This document shows, piece by piece, positions 15,955 through 23,181 of a stretch of DNA of 23,181 nt. The stretch covers positions 1 through 23,181 of the forward strand of contig DATJXA010000109.1 in the NCBI GenBank assembly GCA_035500675.1, in the 5' to 3' direction. The stretch comes from JAGVPT01 sp035500675. GTDB taxonomy: Bacteria; Bacteroidota; Ignavibacteria; UBA10030; UBA8401. How positions within the stretch are numbered: the first letter of the stretch is position 1; the number at the start of each line of letters is the position of its first letter. Made by a program: the position numbers and the translations under genes. The notes under the pieces are model-generated. The model had not been told where the DNA came from. It ran no database searches and saw only the letters and a list, made by a program, of their open reading frames with translations.

Positions 15955-16897
15955 TCGTCCCCCAGATCGGTTCGCTGAGGTATCTTCCTCCGTCGTCGCA
16001 GAGGATCGTTACGATCGTTCCTTCGGAAATGTCTCTTGCGATCTTCAAGGATGCGGCGACATTTGCGCCGGATGATATGCCAACAAAGAGGCCCTCTTCT
16101 CGGGCTAACCTTCTCATCATGGAGTACGATTCTTCCGTCGATACGGTTACCGCACGATCCGCGATCGAGGCATCGTAGATCCCCGGAACGATCGCGGACT
16201 GCATGTGCTTCAGTCCCTCGATGCCGTGCAGCGGAGCGTCCGGTTGCATCGAGATGCATTGAATATCCGAACAGAATTCTTTGAGCTTGCGGCTAGTCCC
16301 TACGAAAGTTCCGCTTGTGCCAAGTCCCGCGATAAAATGAGTCACCGCGCCGTTAGTTTGTCGGATGATCTCCTCCGCGGTCCCGTTATAGTGCGCCTTC
16401 CAATTTGCGGGGTTGTTGTATTGATCCGGGTAGAAAAATTTTCCGCCGTATTCTGCGACGAGTTTTTTCACTTGGCGTTGAGCACCGTCCGTCCCTTCGA
16501 GCGGGCTTGTGAGGGTAAGTTCCGCACCGAACGCGGCGATAATTCTTTTCCTTTCATCCGAGGCGTTCGAAGGCATAAAAATATGGACACGATACCCAAG
16601 GGCAGCCCCGAACATCGCAAGGGATATCCCAGTATTGCCGCTTGTCGCGTCGACGATGATTTGGTCCTTTGTCAGCAGACCGGATGCTTCTCCATCAAGG
16701 ATCATGTTTAGGGCGGCACGATCCTTCACCGAACCGCTGGGGTTGCACCACTCGGCTTTCGCATACACTTCAACTGACGGGTACTCCTTGGCGATATGAT
16801 TGAGCTTCACGAGCGGCGTGTTGCCCACCATGTCGCGCATCGACGTGCGTTCTGGAATGGATTGCAAACGGATATCGTTCATTGATTTTTGGAACAT
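15947..16897 (-). CDS. cysM: PLP-dependent cysteine synthase (CysM type)
   Basis: The 316-residue fold-type II enzyme makes cysteine by beta-replacement on an activated serine. PLP lysine is K58 in NPSGSVKDR, the substrate loop is TSGNTG at 85-90, and the phosphate loop is GLGTSGT at 191-197. In mycobacterial CysM, which uses O-phosphoserine and thiocarboxylated CysO, an arginine in the loop after the phosphate site helps choose O-phosphoserine. The matching segment here (HGIEGLKHM, 224-232) seems to put K230 there, keeping the charge; this alignment is from memory. First gene of cysM-mec-cysO-moeZ. Start may be ATG 16897 or ATG 16882; neither has a good Shine-Dalgarno. No serine acetyltransferase is present in the window. 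Confidence 0.92.
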   Translation of the reverse strand: MFQKSMNDIRLQSIPERTSMRDMVGNTPLVKLNHIAKEYPSVEVYAKAEWCNPSGSVKDRAALNMILDGEASGLLTKDQIIVDATSGNTGISLAMFGAALGYRVHIFMPSNASDERKRIIAAFGAELTLTSPLEGTDGAQRQVKKLVAEYGGKFFYPDQYNNPANWKAHYNGTAEEIIRQTNGAVTHFIAGLGTSGTFVGTSRKLKEFCSDIQCISMQPDAPLHGIEGLKHMQSAIVPGIYDASIADRAVTVSTEESYSMMRRLAREEGLFVGISSGANVAASLKIARDISEGTIVTILCDDGGRYLSEPIWGTNA

Positions 16898-17097
16898 ACT
16901 ATTGTTGTTTCTGATAAATCATATTGTACTGTACCGCAACGGCACAACGACGCAAAAAAAATATTAGGACTGACGCTCCTGAGCCATGCCCATGTTCTAG
17001 CTTCTTTGCGGTTAGCGACTCAAGATTATTTGCTACATACGATACTAGATTCGCTGTATCTCTAAAACACCGTCTGCGCGATGAAGGTTCAACAACG

Positions 17098-17649
17098 TCA
17101 CAGACCAAGAACATCTGAATGTGTTTTCAATGCATCGAGGACGAACTGAATATGTTCATCAAGGGGAATTTCCAGCTCGGCTGCGCCCTGAGCGATCTCT
17201 TCCCTGTTCACGCTGCGTGCAAATGCTTTATCCTTCAATTTCTTCTTTACCGAAGGAACTTCAAGTTCGGCGATTTTTTTATTCGGCCTGACGAGCGTAC
17301 AGGCGACAAGAAATCCACAAAGCTCGTCGCAGGCAAACAGCGTTTTAGCCAGTAGCGTGGCGCGCGGCACCCCTGTGTAGGACGCATGTCCAAGGATAGC
17401 AGTTCGAACTTTGTCGGGATATCCTTTTGCGCTCAAAATTTCGGAACCTTTCAGCGGGTGGTCGGGGGCCTGTGGATACATTTCATAATCGAAATCATGA
17501 ATGAGCCCTGTAACACCCCACAGTTCTTCATCTGCAGAAAATTTTTGGGCGTATGCGCGCATTGCAATTTCAACACTCAACGCATGCTTACGAAGGCTTT
17601 CGCTCTTCGTGTATTCATAAAGGAGCTCAAGTGCGGACGGTCTATCCAT
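17098..17649 (-). CDS. HD-domain metal-dependent phosphohydrolase-like protein
   Basis: The 183-residue cytosolic protein has an HD/HDIG-type domain. Likely metal ligands are H22, the H51-D52 pair, H64, H88 (GHASY) and D108 (ACDEL). This pattern fits small stand-alone HD hydrolases often labelled HDIG or HAD-associated hydrolases. Substrate is not predictable. AAGGA lies about 10 nt before ATG 17649. It is divergent from the small zinc-ribbon gene with 65 nt between starts and is separated by 200 nt from cysM. That 200-nt gap shows only a U8 run with a weak 4-bp hairpin (16980-16954) and a TACAAT hexamer; no firm signal. Confidence 0.82.
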   Translation of the reverse strand: MDRPSALELLYEYTKSESLRKHALSVEIAMRAYAQKFSADEELWGVTGLIHDFDYEMYPQAPDHPLKGSEILSAKGYPDKVRTAILGHASYTGVPRATLLAKTLFACDELCGFLVACTLVRPNKKIAELEVPSVKKKLKDKAFARSVNREEIAQGAAELEIPLDEHIQFVLDALKTHSDVLGL

Positions 17650-17714
17650 GAATTACGTCTTCCTTTTTTGAGGAGTTGTTGCTACATTGAAAGTGGAACA
17701 GCATAGGTGCACGC

Positions 17715-17957
17715 ATGATCATTTCTATTTTAGCTTTACTCTTTCTTCTTATGCTCGTAGCGATCGCATTCTACGGGTACGGCTTTATGATGAAGCCGGC
17801 AAGAGCTCCGGGCGAGGAAAATACCGAGCGCTGCGAGCTCTGCAGGGAGCGATTCGAAAAAAAGAAACTGGTTGAACGGCAAATTGGAGATTCGAAACTT
17901 CTTTACTTCTGTGAGCGCTGCATTCTTCAGTTATACGACGACGCTCAAAAGATCTAA
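17715..17957 (+). CDS. Small membrane-anchored zinc-ribbon protein
   Basis: This 80-residue product has one N-terminal transmembrane segment (about 2-23) and a cytosolic zinc-ribbon-like module with C40-x2-C43 and C66-x2-C69. The spacing and the charged tail support a real gene. It is one of only two plus-strand genes, divergent from the HD gene, and its stop is six bases from the convergent nth stop. I do not recognise a named family; a structural or protein-contact role is likely. Confidence 0.72.
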   Translation: MIISILALLFLLMLVAIAFYGYGFMMKPARAPGEENTERCELCRERFEKKKLVERQIGDSKLLYFCERCILQLYDDAQKI

Positions 17958-17963
17958 CCCGTA

Positions 17964-18641
17964 TTACCCGCCCGCTTTGGCTGAAGGACACAATTTCTGC
18001 AGCACACACACCTCGCATTTAGGCCTTCGCGCTACACACACCCGTCTTCCGTGTAAGATCGCCGCGTTGCCGAAATGGATCCAATCTTTCCTTTCCAAAA
18101 TTCTGCACAAATCAGACTCAATTTTTCCGGCGTCATTCTCGTCGGTAAGGCCGAGCAGTCTCGCGAGCCTTGAAACGTGCGTATCGACCACAATGCCGGC
18201 TGTAATGCTGAAGGCGCCGCTGAGAACGCAATTGGCGGTCTTTCTTCCCACGCCGGGGAGGTCGATCAATTCTTCCATTGTCGAAGGGACCTTCCCCTGA
18301 TACCGCTCGACAAGCAATGTGCAGCAAGCGATGATGTTCTTTGCCTTGTTGCGGAAGAACCCCGTCGAATGGATCTCTTGTTCCAGCTCATTCCGATCCG
18401 CACCTGCAAAGTCGGCGGCGGTTTTGTAGCGCCTGAATAATTCGGGCGTCACCATGTTGACGCGAACATCCGTACATTGCGCCGAAAGGATCACAGCGAC
18501 GAGCAGTTGAAGCGGGTTGGCAAATTGAAGTGCAACCGGCGCCGACGGATATTCCTTCCGTAACGCTTCTTCTATTCGCCCGCCGCGTAAACGTCGCTGC
18601 GCTTCGGTCTCCCTCCTCGCGCGCGGGGCTAAGCTTGTCAC
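17964..18641 (-). CDS. nth: Endonuclease III
   Basis: This DNA glycosylase/AP-lyase removes oxidised pyrimidines. The 225-residue protein has the helix-hairpin-helix LPGVGRKTA with catalytic K134, the second catalytic residue D153 in VVDTHVSR, and a 4Fe-4S loop C202-x6-C209-x2-C212-x5-C218. All hallmarks are intact. GTG 18641 overlaps the stop of the preceding gene by four bases (GTGA), so translation is coupled to the 313-residue protein. An arginine-rich extension of about 20 residues precedes the core. It ends the leftward run that also holds polX, linking two repair enzymes. Confidence 0.95.
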   Translation of the reverse strand: MTSLAPRARRETEAQRRLRGGRIEEALRKEYPSAPVALQFANPLQLLVAVILSAQCTDVRVNMVTPELFRRYKTAADFAGADRNELEQEIHSTGFFRNKAKNIIACCTLLVERYQGKVPSTMEELIDLPGVGRKTANCVLSGAFSITAGIVVDTHVSRLARLLGLTDENDAGKIESDLCRILERKDWIHFGNAAILHGRRVCVARRPKCEVCVLQKLCPSAKAGG

Positions 18642-19579
18642 GGAAGAATTTCCTTCACAACGAGGGGCGTTCCGTCCTCAAACCTTTTCTTTACCGCTTC
18701 ATCCCCGTACGCAAAAAGTGCTTTCACAACTTCAAAAAGAAGTTTGTGGTCCGGGATCATCCGGATGCGTACTGAAAAATTATCGGCACCTGCTCTCGAG
18801 AACTTCTTCTCCCAGAACGAAAGCTGATGAAGATTGAATTCTTTCGATAGTTGCGCAAAAAGAATTTCAACTTTTTGCACAAATTCTTTATCCGGCATGC
18901 CAAGCGCTCGGGGATAAAATGTCCCTTCCCAAAGACCGCCAGTGTTCTCGAACGGGCCAGTACTCAAAATCACATTGTCCATTCGCATCGCCTGGACTGG
19001 CAACGCCGGAGCTCCTGCAGCGCTTTCCTGAGATCGACGGATTGAAGCCTCGAGAAGGTCGAGGTTCATCGCGCTCTTCACCACGTAAACAATTTCAAAT
19101 GCGCTTGCCGCGTTTTTTCCTCGGAAGGAGCCCGATTCCTGCAATGTCCGCTTACCGGCTAGCAACATTTTCCTGACGGAGGCGCCGAGTTTTGTCCTTG
19201 TGCTGATGATCTCCCCTTCCGGCAGGACCCGTGCCGACCATGCAGAGGCTACTCCAATGTCGAGCGTAGGAAGAACCTGCTCGGAGAATTTTTCAAGGGC
19301 CTCTCCGATTATTTTCTGTACTTCTTCGTTGTCTGTTTTGATCGGAGTCGAAAGGTATGCATTGAGGCTCCCGCGCACGACCTGGGACGACTTTATCCTC
19401 GAATCCGCTATTGCGGTTTCATACGCAGTGCGCATGACAGCTGCTTCGCCGATCGTTTTCTCAATCGACTCCCGGATCCTTTTCCGAAATTCTTCAGCAT
19501 TGCCGCCGGTTTCCATCTGCAACAAGGCGCTGGATGCCACAACGCGAAACGGAACGCCAACGTCAGCGAATATTCCCAT
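18638..19579 (-). CDS. Unrecognised 313-residue protein, coupled to nth
   Basis: The family is not recognised. The protein has no signal peptide, no transmembrane segment and no cysteine. It looks like a mixed alpha/beta soluble protein with several amphipathic helices (about 27-60, 83-105, 170-190, 230-255). GAGG seven bases before ATG 19579 supports the start. It lies 32 nt after the LiaF-like gene and overlaps nth by four bases. Codon use looks like its neighbours, so recent transfer is not suggested. Context hints only at a housekeeping role. Confidence 0.75.
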   Translation of the reverse strand: MGIFADVGVPFRVVASSALLQMETGGNAEEFRKRIRESIEKTIGEAAVMRTAYETAIADSRIKSSQVVRGSLNAYLSTPIKTDNEEVQKIIGEALEKFSEQVLPTLDIGVASAWSARVLPEGEIISTRTKLGASVRKMLLAGKRTLQESGSFRGKNAASAFEIVYVVKSAMNLDLLEASIRRSQESAAGAPALPVQAMRMDNVILSTGPFENTGGLWEGTFYPRALGMPDKEFVQKVEILFAQLSKEFNLHQLSFWEKKFSRAGADNFSVRIRMIPDHKLLFEVVKALFAYGDEAVKKRFEDGTPLVVKEILP

Positions 19580-19611
19580 CTATAGTCCTCTTCCGAGATA
19601 ATTTAAAGCTC

Positions 19612-20214
19612 TTACCATACTTTGACGTCCCCAAATACCTGATTCGATACGATCCGAAGTTTGTTGGCCGCAGACCCGTAATTCGGAGTTGAATACGATA
19701 TCTCCTGGCCAAATCCGGTCTTCACGTTTCCAAGGACTCTCACATCTCCGAATACGGAATGCGTTGTCACATAGATCTCGATATTCTTCGGAACGAGCAC
19801 GTGCAGGTCTCCGAATACGCCGTCGAGCTTCAACGTTTGTTCTCCTTCCGCCAATTGCACCTCCGACAGATCGACGTTCATATCGCCAAACGTGTTCGAT
19901 ATCGATCCGCCGCGGAATTCTTTCGAGGTGATCTTCAAGTCCACGTCTCCGAAGGCATGGGAATTGTGGATCATAGAAACGTTCGATTCCTGCGAGCCTC
20001 CCGTGGAATTGATGACCGTAGCGGTATCCGCAGCTAAATTGCCCGAATGCCCGTAACGCACAAAGATTTGCACACCGATAAGGATCAGAATGACCGGCCA
20101 GTATGTTGAAATGACGCTGCCAAAATCGGCGACGCCAAGGTTGTCGAGCAAAAACAAGACACCCAACGTAATAAGAATTATTGCGCCAAGATAGGATCGA
20201 CGATGCGCACTCAT
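19612..20214 (-). CDS. LiaF-like membrane protein with FGD repeats
   Basis: The 200-residue protein has two N-terminal transmembrane segments (about 9-25 and 39-53) of the LiaI/LiaF (DUF5668) type and a beta-rich C-terminal region. That region repeats FGD at 88-90, 109-111, 134-136, 155-157 and 194-196, each followed by a short hydrophobic strand. This suggests a small beta-solenoid like the cell-envelope stress domain of LiaF. The start is ATG 20214, with AGGAG at 20225-20221 and a six-base spacer; ATG 20220 abuts that site and is unlikely. It lies 18 nt after polX. Envelope sensing is known for relatives; here it is inference. Confidence 0.82.
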   Translation of the reverse strand: MSAHRRSYLGAIILITLGVLFLLDNLGVADFGSVISTYWPVILILIGVQIFVRYGHSGNLAADTATVINSTGGSQESNVSMIHNSHAFGDVDLKITSKEFRGGSISNTFGDMNVDLSEVQLAEGEQTLKLDGVFGDLHVLVPKNIEIYVTTHSVFGDVRVLGNVKTGFGQEISYSTPNYGSAANKLRIVSNQVFGDVKVW

Positions 20215-20232
20215 GTTCATCTCCTTCAGAGA

Positions 20233-21984
20233 TTACTTATTTGACGAAGCAAAATATTTTTGGACTTGGTGCAAGGTCAGCGAATTGAGGACGTCCTTCG
20301 CCTCCAGCCATCCCTTACGGGCAATGCCGACACCGTACCGCACATCGTGTAATCCGTCGACGACGTGAGCATCGGGGTTGATGACGATCTTCACGCCTTT
20401 CAATTTCGCGTACTTGCACATCCGCCAGTCGAGGTCCAATCGGGAAGGATGCGCGTTGATTTCGATGCACTTGCCATAATCCGCAGCCGCATCGATGATC
20501 GCCGTTTGGTTCAGCGGATAGCCATCGCGCTGCAGCAGCAACCGTCCGGTCGGATGTCCCAACATCGTGACATATTTATTCTTTACGGCTTTAAGGATTC
20601 TCTTTGTCATTTCCGCCTCTGTCATTTTAAAGCTGCTGTGCACGGAGGCAACGACATAATCGAATGTCGAGAGAACCTTATCGCTGAAATCGAGGGCGCC
20701 GCTTGCGAGAATGTCGACCTCGGTCCCACTAAAGATACGGAAATCCGTCCATTTTTGATTCAGTGCTGCAATTTCTTTTTGTTGCTTTTTTACCCTCTCG
20801 GGGGACAAGCCGTTCGCATACGCTGCAACGGCGCTGTGGTCGGCAATGCCAAGATACTCCCACCCGGCCACTCGCGCGCCTTGCGCCATCTCGAGCAGCG
20901 TGTTGACACCGTCGCTGTACTGCGTATGACAGTGAAACGTTCCGCGAATGTCTGTCTCCGAGATCAGCCGGGGGAGCTTGTTCTCTTGTGCCGCTTCGAT
21001 CTCTCCGGTGTCTTCGCGAAGTTCCGGCGGTACATATTGCAGTTCAAGCGCTTTATAGATATCCTCCTCGGTACGGCAAACCACCGCTTTCTTCGCTTTG
21101 CCTCGTTTTTCTTCCGACCCTATTTTCGAAAACCCGTATTCGTTGAGGCTCAGCCCGAATTCTTTTGCGATAGTGCGCAGCCGGACGTTGTGCTCTTTGC
21201 TGCCGGTAAAATAATTGAGCGCAAACGGAAATTCCGAATCATTGACGACGCGAAGATCGCAGTTGATGCCCGATTTCAACACGACGCTCGATTTGGTCTC
21301 CCCCTGGCCGGTGATCCGCTCAACATCCGGGTGCGATGTAAACGCCTCCATGATCGCCGGGACTGAGGACGCTTTCGCGCTCGCAACGATGTCGATATCT
21401 CCGATCACTTCTTTCTTGCGGCGCACGCTTCCGGCGATCTCGGACCGCAGGATCGCTTTGTGCTTTGTGATGACGTCATAAACGCTCCGCGCAGCTTTTT
21501 CCGCGACTGAATAAAGGAACTTGGAGCTGTGCTTCCGGAGCGCCTCGATCCCGGCAAGGATATTATCTTCAGTTTTCTTTCCAAAGCCCTCAAGCTTTTC
21601 AAGTTTGCCGGCCTTGCATGCCGCCTCAAGCTCCTCTAGCGATTTGATCTTCAGCTTTTCAAAAAGAAGCTTCACTTTCTTCGGGCCGACTCCCTGAATT
21701 TTCAGGATCGTCAACAATCCTTCGGGGAGAGAGCGTTTTAACTCCTCATGATATTTCGACTTTCCGGTCTTTACAAGCTCTGTTACCTTTTCTGCAATCG
21801 CCTCGCCGATCCCCTTCACGTTCCTGATCTCGCCAGACTCGACAAGCGTCGCAATGTCCCCCGCAGTCCCTTCGATAGCGCGGGCGGCGTTATGGTAGGC
21901 CCGGCATTTAAAAGGATTCTCTCCTTTGAGTTCAAGGAGTGTTCCAATCTCGTCCAGAATTTCAGAAACTTTTGCCTTATCCAT
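20233..21984 (-). CDS. polX: DNA polymerase/3'-5' exonuclease PolX
   Basis: Bacterial PolX fills short gaps in base-excision repair and has a PHP exonuclease. The 583-residue length is typical. N-terminal helix-hairpin-helix motifs (VKGIG near 56, IQGVG near 96, LEGFG near 131) lead to the polymerase palm with AGSVRRKK (184-191), D196, D198 and D243. The PHP domain retains all expected metal ligands: H351, H353, D358, H383, E422, H449, H477, D538 and H540. Both activities should therefore be intact. It lies eight bases after the LOG gene and shares a run with nth. Confidence 0.96.
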   Translation of the reverse strand: MDKAKVSEILDEIGTLLELKGENPFKCRAYHNAARAIEGTAGDIATLVESGEIRNVKGIGEAIAEKVTELVKTGKSKYHEELKRSLPEGLLTILKIQGVGPKKVKLLFEKLKIKSLEELEAACKAGKLEKLEGFGKKTEDNILAGIEALRKHSSKFLYSVAEKAARSVYDVITKHKAILRSEIAGSVRRKKEVIGDIDIVASAKASSVPAIMEAFTSHPDVERITGQGETKSSVVLKSGINCDLRVVNDSEFPFALNYFTGSKEHNVRLRTIAKEFGLSLNEYGFSKIGSEEKRGKAKKAVVCRTEEDIYKALELQYVPPELREDTGEIEAAQENKLPRLISETDIRGTFHCHTQYSDGVNTLLEMAQGARVAGWEYLGIADHSAVAAYANGLSPERVKKQQKEIAALNQKWTDFRIFSGTEVDILASGALDFSDKVLSTFDYVVASVHSSFKMTEAEMTKRILKAVKNKYVTMLGHPTGRLLLQRDGYPLNQTAIIDAAADYGKCIEINAHPSRLDLDWRMCKYAKLKGVKIVINPDAHVVDGLHDVRYGVGIARKGWLEAKDVLNSLTLHQVQKYFASSNK

Positions 21985-21992
21985 TCTGATGC

Positions 21993-22703
21993 TTAAAAGT
22001 TTGGTGCATGTTCGTTGGATTTGTAGAAATTCGTCACTATCTCTGCCGCTTCTTTAGGGTCGTCGGTGAGGGAGATGAGGCTGAGGTCGGTTTCGGAGAT
22101 ATTTCCTTCGCCCAGCATTTTCGTCTTGATCCACTCGAGCATCCCTCCCCAATACTCTTTCCCCATGAGGATAATGGGAAAGCGGTTCACTTTTTTTGTC
22201 TGAACAAGAGTGATCGACTCGAACAACTCGTCGAGCGTGCCGAAGCCCCCCGGCATCACGACGAATGCCTGAGCGTACTTTGCGAACATAACTTTGCGCA
22301 CATAAAAGTGCCGGAATGTGATGAGCTTGTCTTTATCGATGTACGGGTTTGCGCTCTGCTCGAACGGAAGATCGATATTAATACCGACGGAAGCTCCTCC
22401 GGACTCTTTCGCCCCTTTGTTCGCCGCTTCCATGATTCCCGGACCCCCGCCGGATTTAATGCCGTACCCGTTTTTGACAAATTCACTTGCTACTTTTTCG
22501 GTCATAACGTAATAGCGGGTTCCCGGTTTGGTTCGTGCCGACCCGAAAATTGTGATACAGGGGCCGAGGCGCGAAAAAGTCTGAAAGCCCTCAACAAATT
22601 CTGCCATGATGCGGAACACTCTCCAGACATCGTCCTGAGTTTTGAGGAGCTGATCCAGCCTTCCATCCTGGATGATGTCATGCTCTGTTCTATTTGGCGC
22701 CAT
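21993..22703 (-). CDS. LOG-family (TIGR00730-type) Rossmann-fold protein
   Basis: LOG proteins are nucleotide-monophosphate phosphoribohydrolases, some of which release cytokinin bases. The 236-residue chain has SGGGPGIMEAANKGA (84-98) and PGGFGTLDE (151-159), the family signature with its catalytic glutamate. The start is ATG 22703, backed by AAGGAT at 22716-22711 with a seven-base spacer; an upstream TTG is rejected. Gene neighbours (trpG/pabA, polX) do not show its physiological substrate. It may be annotated as lysine decarboxylase-like, which is a historical misnomer. Confidence 0.92.
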   Translation of the reverse strand: MAPNRTEHDIIQDGRLDQLLKTQDDVWRVFRIMAEFVEGFQTFSRLGPCITIFGSARTKPGTRYYVMTEKVASEFVKNGYGIKSGGGPGIMEAANKGAKESGGASVGINIDLPFEQSANPYIDKDKLITFRHFYVRKVMFAKYAQAFVVMPGGFGTLDELFESITLVQTKKVNRFPIILMGKEYWGGMLEWIKTKMLGEGNISETDLSLISLTDDPKEAAEIVTNFYKSNEHAPNF

Positions 22704-22734
22704 GGTTGTGATCCTTTTCAATTCGTGCGGAGGT

Positions 22735-23181
22735 TCAATACCGCCGCTTGACGAAATTTTCTAAAATAATTTTGCCGGATTGCGTAGCAATCGATTCGGG
22801 ATGGAACTGTACACCGAACGTCGGCAGGGTTTTATGTCGAACGGCCATCACGACGTTATCGTCAGTCCATGCAGTGATATCCAGCTCTTTCGGCATACTC
22901 TCCCTCTGGACGACCAAAGAATGATAACGCGCAGCTTTAAATTTTTCCGGAACTCCGGCAAAAATTCCTTTCCCGTCATGGTTGATGATGGAGGTCTTGC
23001 CATGAACGACCGTCGGCGCTTTTACTACTTTCCCGCCGAATGCCTGCCCGATCGCCTGATGGCCGAGGCAGACACCAAGGATCGGCACCTTAGGGCTGAG
23101 TTCCTTGATCAACGAGAGGCAGATCCCCGCCTCGTTCGGAGTGCACGGCCCGGGTGAAAGGACGATGGCATCGGGTCTTAT
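22735..23181 (-). CDS. trpG: Anthranilate/aminodeoxychorismate synthase glutaminase (5' end outside window)
   Basis: This class I glutamine amidotransferase supplies ammonia for anthranilate or 4-amino-4-deoxychorismate. The 148 visible C-terminal residues start at the window edge; roughly 40 N-terminal residues are missing. Visible hallmarks are LSPGPCTPNEAG, the nucleophile elbow GVCLGHQ, the HGK segment and the catalytic FHPES. TrpG and PabA cannot be separated from this fragment, and in many bacteria one protein serves both. It lies 31 nt before the LOG gene in the same direction. Confidence 0.92.
   Translation of the reverse strand: MRPDAIVLSPGPCTPNEAGICLSLIKELSPKVPILGVCLGHQAIGQAFGGKVVKAPTVVHGKTSIINHDGKGIFAGVPEKFKAARYHSLVVQRESMPKELDITAWTDDNVVMAVRHKTLPTFGVQFHPESIATQSGKIILENFVKRRY

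Noticed and set aside
16954..16980. Possible terminator after the HD gene (AGGA/TCCT hairpin with U8)
   Set aside because: The stem is only four base pairs; the U-run alone does not support a terminator.
16899..17114. 71-codon minus-strand frame filling the gap between the HD gene and cysM
   Set aside because: It begins inside the HD gene, has no Shine-Dalgarno and no recognisable features. Its stop one base before cysM is suggestive, but not enough to call a gene.
20365..21366. Long plus-strand open frame opposite polX
   Set aside because: The minus strand encodes the complete PHP and palm motifs of PolX; the opposite frame has no recognisable domain.
1..23181. CRISPR arrays, insertion sequences, phage or plasmid modules
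   Set aside because: No direct-repeat array, transposase, integrase or terminal repeats were seen; the window reads as ordinary chromosomal operons.

Overview
The window is bacterial chromosomal DNA of medium GC content, densely packed and mostly coded on the minus strand. The gene mix suggests the Bacteroidota/Chlorobi/Ignavibacteria (FCB) group, probably Ignavibacteria-like. It combines a very large secreted beta-barrel protein, a TonB C-terminal-domain protein, a PolX with an intact PHP domain and a tyrosine phenol-lyase. This placement is inference from gene content; no ribosomal RNA is present. Many genes have Shine-Dalgarno sites (GGAGG, AGGAG, AAGGA). Three candidate promoters have E. 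coli-like hexamers with an exact 17-nt spacer.

Region by region: 1-4.1 kb holds the translation/termination operon rimP-nusA-infB, read leftwards, with infB cut by the window edge. A strong hairpin plus U8 lies between a candidate promoter and the rimP start codon. 4.2-7.7 kb is one 1,176-residue outer-membrane barrel protein. 7.8-7.9 kb is tRNA-Leu(CAA) with a promoter and a terminator. 8.0-8.7 kb is a secreted TonB-domain protein. 8.9-12.4 kb is glcD, a rhomboid protease and glcF in tight order. At 12.5-13.9 kb a lone plus-strand PLP lyase carries the residues diagnostic of tyrosine phenol-lyase rather than tryptophanase. 14.1-16.9 kb is cysM-mec-cysO-moeZ. 17.1-18.0 kb holds an HD-domain protein and, on the plus strand, a small membrane zinc-ribbon protein. 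18.0-23.2 kb is a leftward run: trpG/pabA (partial), LOG-family protein, polX, a LiaF-like membrane protein, an unrecognised 313-residue protein and nth.

The most interesting unit is cysM-mec-cysO-moeZ. It has the same four components as the mycobacterial protein-thiocarboxylate cysteine pathway: E1-like activator with rhodanese, ubiquitin-fold sulfur carrier, JAMM protease and PLP cysteine synthase. Here the carrier ends Gly-Gly-Ser-Lys instead of Gly-Gly. It therefore should need trimming before it can be adenylated and loaded with sulfur, and the JAMM protease encoded just upstream is the obvious candidate. That would give one protease two jobs: maturing the carrier and releasing cysteine from it.

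Other points are the hairpin in the rimP-nusA-infB leader, where NusA itself could act; the rhomboid inside the glycolate/lactate dehydrogenase operon; a start-site puzzle on the large barrel gene; and interleaved inverted repeats between tpl and moeZ.
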